Below are positions 24,173 through 34,913 of a stretch of DNA of 64,000 nt, piece after piece. A model generated the notes under the pieces. That model searched no databases, was not told where the DNA came from, and saw only the letters and a list, made by a program, of their open reading frames with translations. Position 1 is the first letter of the stretch. Every line of letters starts with the position of its first letter. Position numbers and translations under genes: made by a program. The stretch comes from Glycine soja (taxonomy: Eukaryota; Streptophyta; Magnoliopsida; Fabales; Fabaceae): the NCBI RefSeq assembly GCF_004193775.1, contig NC_041004.1, positions 5,975,309 to 6,039,308 of the forward strand, given 5' to 3'.

Positions 24173-27100
24173 TTCTCTGGCCCTTGAAAGAGCACCTTAT
24201 CCTCAAGGTGGTGAGTTGCGCATAGATGCTCCCAATCTTCCCATGATGATTCGTCAGGAGATAGGCCTTGCCATTGAACCAACACTTCCCATGACCCAGT
24301 ATCCGAGCTCCGACGATAGTCAATGATAGTCAAAGGGGTAACCACAGGCTGCCCATTAATTGCCTAAGTTGGGAGCTGAACCTCTGAGGTCTGGTCAGGG
24401 GAGCCTAGAAATGGTTTGAGAACCGAACAGTGAAAAACCGGATGAATGGGGGTGCCTTCCGGGAGTTGCAGACGATAAGCTACTTCACCAATACGCTCAA
24501 GAACCTTGAAGGGTCCATAATAGCGTTTGGCTAACTTAGCTGTGGTAGAGGAAGCTCCTCGAGCAGTGCTCTGCTGATACAGTCACAGCTTGAGGAGGAC
24601 CAAGTCACCCACTTGATAAGTGACATCCCTGCGCTTATTATCTGCGAACTTCTTCATGCTTTCCAGTGCCTTGATAAGCTTCCGGCGAATAGCCTGGAAG
24701 GTAATGTCCCGTTCAGTCAACATTTCGTCTACTGCGGCGACATTGGAGGTGCTAGTAACATATTCGGGAAAGGAGAAAGGTTTTTGGCCATACCTAATTT
24801 CATAAGGAGTAGATCCTGTGCCCACACTCCACGAAGAATTATGAGACCACTCGACCCATGGCAACAGTTTTCCCCACATTCTCGACCGGCGGTGAACAAA
24901 GGTGCGTAGGTACTGTTCGATGACCCTATTTAACACCTCTGTCTGACCGTCACTTTGTGGATGGTACGCAGAGCTCATCCTTAGCAAGGTGTTACTCAGA
25001 CGGAAGAGCTCCTGCCAAAATCGACTGATAAAGAGCGGGTCGCGATCCGATACCAGACTCCGAGGTAAACCATGGAGTTTCACGACAATGTTGACAAATA
25101 ACGAGGCCACCATATGCGTTGTGTGTGCTGCAGGTAACATTCCAAGGTGGAAACCTTTCGAAAACCTATCCACAATCATGAGAATCACCCTATTGCCGTG
25201 AAATGGCGGAAGCCCAGTAATAAAGTCAAGGGAGAGATCCTCCCATGGCCGGTATGGAATAGGAAGCAGACAGAGTAAACCTGCAGACTTCTTAGTTTCA
25301 TATTTCATAACTTGACAGTCCAAGCATTGTGCCATGAAACGAACAACATCCTCACGCATCCCTTGCCAATGGAAATTTTTCGACAAGCGCGTCAGGTTTT
25401 TGGTAACGCCGGCATGACCCCCAGTTGGCATGGTGTGGTACTCTGTAAGCAAGGTCGCGATGATGGGCAAATCCCAACACAGCCAAATGTGACCTTTGTA
25501 GAGAATAAGGTCGTGATTAATGGAGAAGCCAAGATGGGCAGCAGGAGAGTCTATAATAGCCTAACGTTGGTGACAATAAGAAGCATTGGAATTAAGCTGG
25601 TGGCGCAATTCCCCGAGAAAGGTCAGACTTGGCACGGAAAGAATCAAATGCAAGGTCGCCGGCATTTCAGGAAGCCTGGATAAGGCGTTCGCCGCCTGGT
25701 TATTAGCTCTCGAGCGATATTGGATATCATAATCATATAACATCAACCTGGCCAGATACATATGTAGCTCAGGGGTTTGTATGACCTGAGTAAGCAACTC
25801 TTTCAAGCTCCGATGATCGATGATAATCATAAAACGATGGCCCAACAAATACTGCCTCCATTTCTTCACAGCTGTGGTGATGACACACAGTTCTCGGACA
25901 TATGTGGAGGAGCAGAGAAGCTTGGGACTAAAGGGTTTGCTGAAAAATGATATGGGGTGACCATTTTGGGCTAAAACGGCACCCATACCCATGCCGAAAG
26001 CATCAGACTCAATGGTGAAAGGAATATCAGAGTTTGGGAGGGCCAGCACCGGCGCGATCGACAAAGCTAATTTGAGATTGTCAAATGCTTCCTGGGCTGA
26101 CGAAGTCCACTGAAATGGCTCTATAGTGGTCACCTTAACAAGGGGAGCTACCATAGTAGCCTAATTTTTGATAAAGCGGCCATAAAACCCTGCTAACCCC
26201 AAGAAGCTCCTCAAGGCTCTGGTAGAACATGGAGTGGTCCATTGCTGGATGGCGGCCACCTTTGCTGCGATTGGGGCCACCCCCTTGTGCGAGACGAAAT
26301 GGTCGAGATATTCAACCTGGTCTTGCACGAAAAAACACTTAGATAATTTGAGGACGAATTGATTGGCCATCAGTACTTGAAATGTAGTTTCCAAATGGCG
26401 CAAGTGGTCTTCAATCGAATTACTGTACACCAAGATATCATCGAAAAAGACGATGATAAACTGTCGGAGATATGGGCCGAAGATGAGGTTCATCGTAGCT
26501 TGAAATGACGAAGGGGTGTTACAAAGCCCGAAAGGCATAACCCTGAACTCGTAGTGGTCATGATGTGTTCGAAAGGCTGTTTTCGGAACATCATCGAAGT
26601 TCATGCGGATTTGATGGTAGCCCTGAAGCAAATTGAGTTTTGAAAAGTAGCACGCACCACCTAACTCATCCAAGAGTTCATCCACTGTAGGAATGGGAAA
26701 TCGGTCTTTGATCGTCACTGCGTTTAAGGCTCTCTAGTCCATACAAAAATGCCAAAAGCCGTCTTGTTTACGTAGGAGTAGCACCGGCGACGAAAAGGGA
26801 CTAGTGTTGAGCTGAATCAACCCCTTTTGAAGCATGAGCTCCACCAGAAGCTCAATCTCATGCTTCTGAAAATGGGGGTACCGGTACGGCCAGACATTCA
26901 TCGGAGAAGCGTGTGGCAATAAGTTAATATGGTGGTCAGTTACACGTGACGGAGGTAAGCTCTGTGGGTCCTGAAATAACACCTCGTACTTAGTGAGTAA
27001 GGATTGGATGGCAGGGGGAAAAGGAAGTGGGTCCCTCGTACTGGAGTGGTCTGAGATGGTAGCAATATGAAAGCAATAACCCTCTCCTTGCTGATGACAT

Positions 27101-28542
27101 AAGTGTCGGAATTGGGACAGAGTAATCAGGCGAAGGTTAGCATCATCGTCCCCTTTAAGTTCGACCAACTTCCCCTGATGGAAGAATTGCATGCGCAATG
27201 TATTAAAATCCGTCAATATAGGCCCTAAGGATTTCAGCCATTGTACCCCCAGGACAACATTAGCACTGGAAATGGGCAGCACATGGAGGTCAACTGTGAA
27301 GATAGTGGACTGAACTTCGATGGAAACCGCTGGGCATAAGTAACAGCACTCGAGGTGCTGACCGTTGCCCACCATGACTTTCAACGGGCAGTCTGCTGAC
27401 ATGGTAACCCCAGTTGCTTCACCAGTTGCTTCTGGATGAAGTTGTGGGTGCTGCCACCATCAACCAGGAGCACGACCTGGTGATTGGCGATGATGCCCAC
27501 CAAACGCAGCATTTCAGGTGCGACGTGGCCTTTTAGAGAATTGAGGCTTATTTGGGCTGGGCTTGGGTTTGTTGGGTCGGGCGGGTCGGGTATTGGTTCA
27601 AGTGGCTCTATAAGGGTCTGGGATGGGTTGTCCTCTTCAGCAACGAAGAGAAAAACCCTAGAGGCACAATGGTGACCTCTATGGTATTTCTCATTGCAGG
27701 TGAAGCAAAGCCCACGCTCACGACGTGAGGCGATCTCCTCCGGTGAAAGGCGTTTGGTAGGAGGTGGAGGAGGACGTGCAGGGGATGGCAAGGGCGGGAT
27801 CAATGGTTGCAAGATCGTGGTTAGTGATTATGGTGGGATGGTGAGAGGGCGAAAGGGGGGGTTGGCTGTCACAGGTCGGGGACGGGCGGCATGGCGCTGT
27901 TTGAGGAACTTCTCCTCCTGAATGCGTGCAAGGCCGGCGGCCTGAGCAAGTGTCAGAGGTTGAAGGATCTGCACCTCACGGCGTATTTCTGGCGACAGGC
28001 CAACAACAAAGCAAGTTAACAGGAAGGCTTGCGGAAGGCCAACAACGCGATTGGCGAGTTCTTCAAATTCAGACAGGTAAGCACTGACTGATCCTCACTG
28101 TGTGAGTTTAAACAAGGCACCTGTAGGATCATCATAAGGGGACTGAGCAAACCGGAGTTGCAGTGCCTGTAAAAAAACTGGCCATGAGGTAAGTTGGTCG
28201 TTGCTCTGCTTCCATATCGAAGGAGGTGATTGTTAAACGGTCCTGGGTTGGGGTTTGGTGATAGTCAAAGAATTGGTTGATCTTGAAGATCCAACCATTC
28301 AGGTTTGTACCGTCAAATCACGGAACATCTAACTTGAATTTGTGACTGTGTGCAGGGGACGAAGTGTGTGGCTGAGGAACAATGGGGTTGGGGGAGGAAG
28401 CGGATGAAACATGATTGTGGTGAGGATTGATGTGGGTGAGAAGGGCGTCAAGTTTCTTGCCCAAGGATAGCTGTTGAATGGAAAGACGGGTGAGGATCTC
28501 CTCAAGTTTCAGAGAAGATTCTGGTGGGGTTGAGTTTTCCAA
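24115..28542 (-). pseudogene. Chromovirus 2 gag-pol remnant
   Basis: Gag starts at the Met at 28542. A TGA at 28318-28320 stops it early, and a deletion of about 30 bp near 28215, judged against chromovirus 1, removes the conserved tryptophan-rich Gag motif and shifts frame. The zinc knuckle (CFTCNEKYHRGHHC) lies near 27680-27720 and the protease VDGGSTHNF near 27440-27470. A single-base shift follows near 27395. Reverse transcriptase, RNase H, integrase and chromodomain (VQWQGLSPDESSWEDW) continue in one frame with stops at 26734-26736, 26161-26163, 25561-25563, 24583-24585 and near 24363. The integrase retains YHPQSDGQTEV. No function is possible without recoding. Confidence 0.92.
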
Positions 28543-28544
28543 GT

Positions 28545-28558
28545 CAATGAAAGCACTA
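28545..28558 (-). other. Chromovirus 2 primer binding site (mutated)
   Basis: The minus strand reads TAGTGCTTTCATTG, identical to the chromovirus 1 site except for one base in the TGG (now TAG). It lies five bases from the LTR instead of one. This supports a lineage-specific primer that is not initiator Met. Confidence 0.5.
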
Positions 28559-28563
28559 GAAAT

Positions 28564-28982
28564 TGATAGGTGCAGCTACTGGCTTCGAGGGCCAGGACCT
28601 CCGAAGGAAAGGAAAAAGAATTTGCGTAAACTGAGAGTATTCTTTTCTATGCTTGATTGATTATTACATAGGTATTTATAGGAATTCCTGCTAACAGAAT
28701 TTGTATTGAATTGCCTACAGGAATATTCCAGATAACAGAATTGGTTATATTTGTCTAGCTAAAATGAGACAATCACAATCAAGCTTGATCTAGTGCTACC
28801 GTGCTGATGTTGCTGCTGGAGATGGCTTTTCCCACATTGCCCTTTAGGCGTAATCCTTCAGGTATGTAGGCCTTGTAACTTTCCTTTTGGGCTTTTTTGC
28901 TACCTGCACCTTCTGTTCGGGCTTCTTAGTGACTTTACTCCCTGTTCCTGGAACTGTAACTGGAGTTCCTAGTAGTCTATGA
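28564..28982 (-). repeat. Chromovirus 2, 5' LTR
   Basis: A 419-bp LTR. It encodes an unbroken polyprotein tail ending ...RPTYLKDYA at 28844. A minus-strand TATAAATA lies at 28673-28680 as probable promoter. The expected terminal CA reads GA at 28981-28982, probably a later point mutation. Confidence 0.93.
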
Positions 28983-29616
28983 AGGTGCTTCACAACATGT
29001 GCTTTGAAGCAAAATAGCATCAGTAGATGCATTGCTATACAAATAGTATTTTGTGTATAAAACTGATCTTGCAGGCCTAAGGGTGGAGGAAGTCGTGGCA
29101 AGTTCTGAAGATAGAAGAGTGCTTTGGATAAGGGAAGAGAATAGGATTGATACAGGCCTTAAGCCATGACTTGGCCTGATCGGATAGGCAATATCTATTA
29201 ACTTCACAAAAACATTAAAGCTTCTTATTCTATGAGGGTAATACCAAATATTTGTGAACCAAATTAACAATCACACCTTATATGATTTGAAATAACAAAA
29301 AATAAATTATAGTTCCAGTTTAGTATCTCAATGAAAATTGTCAAAATATAACTTTAACAGGGAATAAAAAAAAGAAAGGACAAGTAAGATAATGTTTGTT
29401 TTCTTCTTAATCTTATATTTTATTTTTCCTCCCATTCTTTACATAAATTTTGTAAGCTATGTGAAACTTTTTATGATTTAGAACACTATAAAAACAATGA
29501 CAAAGGAATAGGAAATAGAGGGTCATAGGTAGGAGGAGAATGTGGTCTGTCTGAGAAGGGAAGTCCTGATTTCAGTCATCATCTATAAACTATATAATGC
29601 ATCAAGCTTATCATTT
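28983..29616. other. CNL-cluster intergenic module, copy A2, right part
   Basis: This matches 7270-7907 closely and 13550-14310 more distantly. Unlike A1 it is not followed by a CNL gene. Similarity to A3 continues to about 29680, then unrelated DNA begins. Confidence 0.7.
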
Positions 29617-30542
29617 TCTATGCTGGTTTGGACAATTGTCTTTGTTCTTACTCACTTTTGTTTCTTAGTTTCCTTTAGACAGCCAAGCATGAGAAACACT
29701 TACTCTTGAATTTCTAAACTCTCTTAGGACATTTGGACTTCCTAATCATAAAATTAAACTTTAAGTAGTAATTCCGGTCATGTTTTGAGAAATATAAATC
29801 AATCTGAAGGTTTATGTAATGACACAAGACTAATTGTGACAAGATTAGCAAACCATGTCACCCAAGCAAAAATCATTGATGGAAACAAAAATGGAAATTT
29901 GATATACATTCCTAGAATGAGTATGTCTCTATCACAGTCATCATGACCTTTTAAACTGATTAGGAGGCAGTTTTCTATCATGCTATCACATGTCATGAGA
30001 ATAAACAAATCTCAGGTCAGTCATTGGAATGTGTTGGACTTTACTTGCCTAGACCAATTTTAGCCATGGTCAACTATATGTAGCCGTCTCAAGAGTTAAG
30101 AATAAACAAGGATTAAAGATCTTGATACATGATAAGGAAGGAAGATCATTGAATACTATGACAAATGCAAAATCTTTAATTGGTAAAAATCTTATTATAT
30201 TGCACATGAAAAGAATTTTATGTTATGACTTCTAACTTTTAGTAGTTCAAACTAATATTGAGGTGTACATTCTACTTTAACTTAAGTCTTATTTCAATTC
30301 TCAAGTTTTACTTTCAGGAATGTGATGGATGATTTTGGAGATGTTTTGTCCAATTCATGAGTTTCACACTCTTCTGGGAATGTAAGTTGTTCTAAACATC
30401 TACTACAACTTCCAGTTCTATTTCATTTAATTAAATTTAATTTTAGTTTTCATCTTGAACTATCATTAAAAGAATTACTCATAAGATTTTATAAATCAGA
30501 TCAATTCAAGGATTTATTCAATTAGGTAATTGAATTTGCAGG
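29617..30542. other. Intergenic, no gene recognised
   Basis: AT-rich host DNA between the end of module A2 and the Athila-like element. Its last bases (gcagg, 30538-30542) are one half of that element's target duplication. I see no coding sequence. Confidence 0.6.
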
Positions 30543-30764
30543 TGATAACTACTAAATAATGGTGAATTAATAATGGAAAATTGGTCTAAAATTAACTTAG
30601 AATTTTTAATTATTTAGCAGTTATTTATGCTTTAATTTGGAAAGATTTAATTAATTTCGAATTTTGATTGCAGATGTGAAAAAGGGAGGTACAACAAGCA
30701 AAAAGGAGCTGAAATAAAGGAAAAAAGAAGAAAATCGGAAAAAGCCCAAGCCCAAGTTTGCACC

Positions 30765-30772
30765 TATAAATA
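30765..30772 (+). promoter_or_regulatory. TATA box of the Athila-like LTR
   Basis: TATAAATA in the context cacctataaataagaggg. The same box is kept in the 3' LTR near 39908. It is the likely promoter of the element's genomic RNA. Confidence 0.5.
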
Positions 30773-31083
30773 AGAGGGTCATCCTAGGAAAACACACACT
30801 TCCTGAGAGCTCAGTTTTCAGACCTCTAGCACTTAGTTCTCTCCTCTTCCTTCCCTTTTCTTATATTCTCATTCTTTCTTTCACCCCCCTTTTCATTGTA
30901 AAGCCCTCATGACTATGAGTGGCTAATCCCCTAGCTAGGGCTTGGCAGGCCTAAAAAGCCAATGATGTATGGAGCATTTCAAGAGTTATCAATAAAAAGA
31001 GGAATTCCCTCCAGGTCCTTTATTTATTTACCGTTCTTTCTTTTTACATCTTGTATATCTGAACTTGCTTTCTGGTAGGGTTT

Positions 31084-31410
31084 AGTCCACTCGGGAGAGG
31101 GTAAAGCCTAATTAGGGGTAAGGAATGAATACTTGAATCTGTTTGAAGGGTTAGGCCACTCGGGAGAGGGTAATGCTTAAGAGAACACTAAAAGGAGGAA
31201 ATTATCGGGTTATCTTTTAGAGGGTTTTTCCTTTCAGTTTCTTTTATCTGCTTTTCTTTCTTGCTTATTCTGCATCTCGGACTTTGTTTTCTGTTAGTCT
31301 TTAGGCCACTCGGGAGAGGGTAAAGCCTAATTAGGGATAAGGAATGAATGCGTGAATCAGTTTTAAGGGTTAGGCCACTCGGGAGAGGGTAACGCTTAAT
31401 AGAACAATAA
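31084..31410 (+). repeat. Internal LTR repeat with CCACTCGGGAGAGGGTAA
   Basis: The string CCACTCGGGAGAGGGTAA occurs four times, as two tandem copies of a ~215-bp block, each holding one 'aaagcctaa' and one 'gcttaa' version. All four copies are also found in the 3' LTR (about 50003-50310), one with a base change. It is probably an old duplication in the LTR, and perhaps an enhancer-like or RNA structural repeat. Confidence 0.7.
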
Positions 31411-32100
31411 AAGAAAGAAATCATTGGGTTAGCATGACTTAATGCCTCAATGCCCATGCTTTAGCAAACATCTAGAATGTAATCTTAAAGCAACTTAGTT
31501 ATTGAGTCTTCACAAAGGGCATTTGGAAGATAGGTAATTAAGGTAGGCTTGTCATCATGAGGCATCAGGGGCAAGTAGATGGATAGATGTGGGGCAGAAT
31601 TAGTTCACTGGTATTGATAACAGACAAATCCAGAATCCATATATCTTGGCTAATTAGACTTGTCAGGTTTTAGCGATTTTAATATATAGATTTTATTCTC
31701 TATTTTTATTGTTGGTTTTTCTTAGAAGTAGTTATTCCTTATTTTACTGTTGGGTTTTAGGAGTAAGTATTTAGATTTAGTATATTTGGATTTTATTTAT
31801 TTGAATTTCGTAGAAGTAGTTATCTTTATCGCAATTTAAATATTTTATCTTCTAATTTTATCTTTTAATCTTATCTTTAAATCTTTTATCTTATCTTATA
31901 TATTATCTTTATCTTTTATTTTAAATTTTAAATTTCTTAGATTTAGATTGCCTTTAATTTTATACACGAATTTTACAACTTGCAAACTGAAAAGTACTTC
32001 ACATAAGTGCAACAAAATCCCTGTGGTACGACACTCGGCTTTCCGAGAACTTTACTACTTGTAACGATTTGGTACACTTGCCAATGAGTTAACAAGTTTT

Positions 32101-32118
32101 TGGCGCCGTTGCCGGGGA
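32101..32118 (+). other. Athila-like primer binding site
   Basis: TGGCGCCGTTGCCGGGGA lies six bases after the 5' LTR. From memory it is complementary to the 3' end of plant tRNA-Asp and is typical of Athila-lineage elements. Confidence 0.85.
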
Positions 32119-32475
32119 TTTTGTTTTCGCATTTAAGTGTCATACTATCAGTTTGTAATTTGTTTCCCTCTTGGCCATTCTCTTGGCCAATCTTTCTTTC
32201 ACTCTTGGCCATTCTGTTGGCCATTCTTTCTTCCACCCCTCCTCTATCCCTTGGCCATTCCTTTGGCAAATCTTTCTATCATCACTCCTCTTTCCCCATT
32301 CTTTCCTTTTCCATAAATTACACGGGTAGAACCCTGTGTTTTTATGCGAGATAAATCTACTATCGTTCCCATAGACTTAGAAATTGAAGCTACCTGTCGG
32401 CGTAATAACGCCGCAAGAAGACGAAGAGAGCAAGACATAGATACTTCACCTCCTCTCTCTCTAAATCACGTTTAA

Positions 32476-33831
32476 ATGGACGGAGAACCAGTACGTAGGG
32501 TTACATTAGAAGATTTCTGTCAGACTACTACTCCTGAATTCTTCACAAGTATCACACCGCCAGAGGTTCAAGCCCCTAATATTTCGTACCCTCATTCCCT
32601 CATTCAGCTGATTCAGGGGAACCTCTTCCACGGTCTCCCAAGTGAGGATCCTTATACGCATCTAGCCTCATTTATAGAAATATGCAACACATTCAAGATA
32701 GCGGGAGTTCCACCACAGGCGGTACGCCTCAGCCTCTTTTCTTTCTCGTTAGCGGGAGAGGCAAAAAGATGGTTGCATTCTTTTAAGGGCAACAACTTTA
32801 GGACTTGGGAAGAAGTTGTAGACAAATTTCTGAAAAAGTACTTCCCTGAATCCAAGACAGCTGAAGGGAAACTAGAAATCTCATCCTTCCATCAATTCCC
32901 AGATGAATCCCTTAGCGAGGCCTTAGAACGCTTCCACAGATTGTTAAGGAAAACGCCCACTCATGGATATAGCGAGCCAATACAATTATACATCTTCATT
33001 GATGTATTACGACCTCAATTGAAGCAATTACTGGACGCATCTGCGGGAGGAAAAATTAAGTTAAAGACACCCGAGGAAGCGATGGAACTCATTGAGAACA
33101 TGGCAGCTAGCGATCAGGCTATCCTTCTTGACCGTTCTCATGTCCCAACAAAGAAAAACCTCCTAGAGCTTAGTACACAAGACGCAACTCTGGCACAACA
33201 TAAGCTGATATCCAGACAACTAGAAGCTATTACGGAGACGCTTAACAAATTGCCCCAACAACTGCAAGCAGTGAATATTTCTCATTCCCCTGTTTTGCAA
33301 ATAGAGGGATGTCCCACATGTGGAGGGACACATGAGCCTCGACAATGCGCAATCCAACATGAGCCCTCTCAAGAAATAAATTACATGGGCAATCCTAATC
33401 GCCAAGGCTACTACCAAGGAAACTCGTCTGGATACAATAACGGACCACCAGGATTTAACCAGGGAAGAAACTTTAACCAAGGCTCCGGCTGGAGAAATCA
33501 AGGAAATTAGTACAAGGAGCCTAGGCCCCAACCACCATACCAGCACCCTAGTCACTGTCCGAGTCAGCAAGAGAAGTCGTCTCTCACTATAGAGGAAATG
33601 CTTTTAAGTTTCATCCAAGAGACAAGGGCAAACACTCAGGAGATGAAGGCATTCATCCAGGAAAACACTCAAGAGACGAAGGCATTCATCCAGGAGACGA
33701 GATCACATCAAAAGAGCACAAATGCAGCTATCAGAAACCTGGAGACACAATTGGGCCAGCTAGCCCAGGAAAGGGCTGAAAGGCCCACAAGAACTTTTGG
33801 GGCTAATACTGAGAAGAGTGTAAAGCGGTAA
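32476..33831 (+). pseudogene. Athila-like gag, broken
   Basis: A 344-codon frame from 32476 carries the retrotransposon capsid domain (about residues 45-165, with AKRWLHSF and FLKKYFPESK) and a CCHC-like knuckle, C279-C282-H286-C291. TAG at 33508-33510 stops it. The same frame continues to 33831 with short QETKAFIQE-type repeats. A second break sits just upstream: an in-frame run from ATG 32344 (RRNNAARRRREQD) ends at TAA 32473-32475, directly before the ATG used here, so Gag may originally have begun there. Confidence 0.85.
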
Positions 33832-34913
33832 TGACTCGAGCACAAAAGAACGCTCAAGAAGCAAGAACGATGACAGAAGACGAGGAAACTGAGGATAAGA
33901 AAGAAGAACTTCAAGAGGAAGGAAAGCCAGAGGAAGAAGAAAAGGTGGTCTTATCACCTAAAACCAAGAGTCAAAAGGCAAGAGAAGCTAAGAAGGAAGA
34001 ATCACCAGTCTTGCCGCAGGATCTTCCGTATCCTAAGGTGCCAACCAAGAAGAATAAAGAGCGCTACTTCAAGCATTTATTAGAAATATTTAAAGGACTG
34101 GAGATTACCATGCCATTCGGGGAAGCCTTACAACAGATGCCCCTTTATTCTAAGTTCATGAAAGACATCATCACTAAGAAGAGGAAATATATAGACAGCG
34201 AAAACATTGTAGTAGGAGGCAACTGTAGCGCGATCATTCAAAGGAAGCTACCTAAAAAGTTCAAGGACCCCGGAAGCGTTACCATCCCATGCACTATAGG
34301 AAAAGAAACGGTAGATAAAGCCTTCATTGATCTAGGGGCAAGCATCAATTTGATGCCCTTATCAATGTGTCGACGATTTGGGAATCTGAAAATTGATCCC
34401 ACTAGAATGACACTTCAATTGGTAGACCGCTCAATTACGAGACCATACGGGGTTGTAGAAGATGTCCTGGTCAAGGTTCGCCACTTCACTTTTCCGGTGG
34501 ACTTTGTCATCATGGACATCGATGAGGACACAAAAATTCCCCTTATCTTAGGCAGACCCTTCATGTTGACTGCCAACTGTGTGGTAGATATGGGGAACGG
34601 AAGCTTGGAACTGAGTATTGACAATCAGAAGATCACTTTCGATATTTTTAAAGCAATGAAGTATCCACGGGAAGGTTGGAAGTGCTTCAAGATAGAAGAG
34701 ATTGACAGGGATGATAAGGTCAATATTCTGGATACACCACACACTTCACTGGAGAAAGAAATAGTAAACAAGATGGACTGTCTCACCAGTGAAGAAGAAG
34801 AGGATCACAAGGCCTGCTTGGAAGACTTGGATCGACAAGAAGTCATTCCTGAGAAAGAAGTTTGTTTTCAGATATTAGAGAAAGAGGCTTTGCCCGAGAA
34901 AAAAGAAGGTTGA
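33831..34913 (+). pseudogene. Athila-like protease region
   Basis: A 360-codon frame whose ATG overlaps the preceding stop (taATGa). It has a charged linker and then a retropepsin-like domain with the active-site motif DLGASINLMP near 34330-34360 and ILGRPF near 34547-34565. The frame shift relative to gag looks like a small loss just before 33820. It ends at TGA 34911-34913, which results from one extra base in a run of A near 34900. Confidence 0.85.

Larger units (their letters stand above)
23754..28982 (-). mobile_element. Ty3/gypsy chromovirus 2, older, decayed
   Basis: A 5229-bp element with 5-bp target duplication AGGTG (23749-23753 and 28983-28987). The empty site is in module A1 near 7274. 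Two 419-bp LTRs differ at 15 positions, including the last C of the terminal TATCA in the right copy. It has the same gene order as chromovirus 1 and is clearly of the same lineage, but the coding region has many stops and at least two frameshifts. Confidence 0.95.
30543..32094 (+). repeat. Athila-like 5' LTR
   Basis: A 1552-bp LTR bounded by TGATAAC and GTTAACA. It holds a TATA box at 30765-30772 and a four-fold internal repeat at 31084-31410, and it ends in an AT-rich part. The PBS begins six bases after it. Confidence 0.93.

Noticed and set aside
30900..31500. CRISPR-like spaced repeat
   Set aside because: The four CCACTCGGGAGAGGGTAA copies are two tandem duplicates inside a plant LTR, with irregular spacing and no unique spacers.
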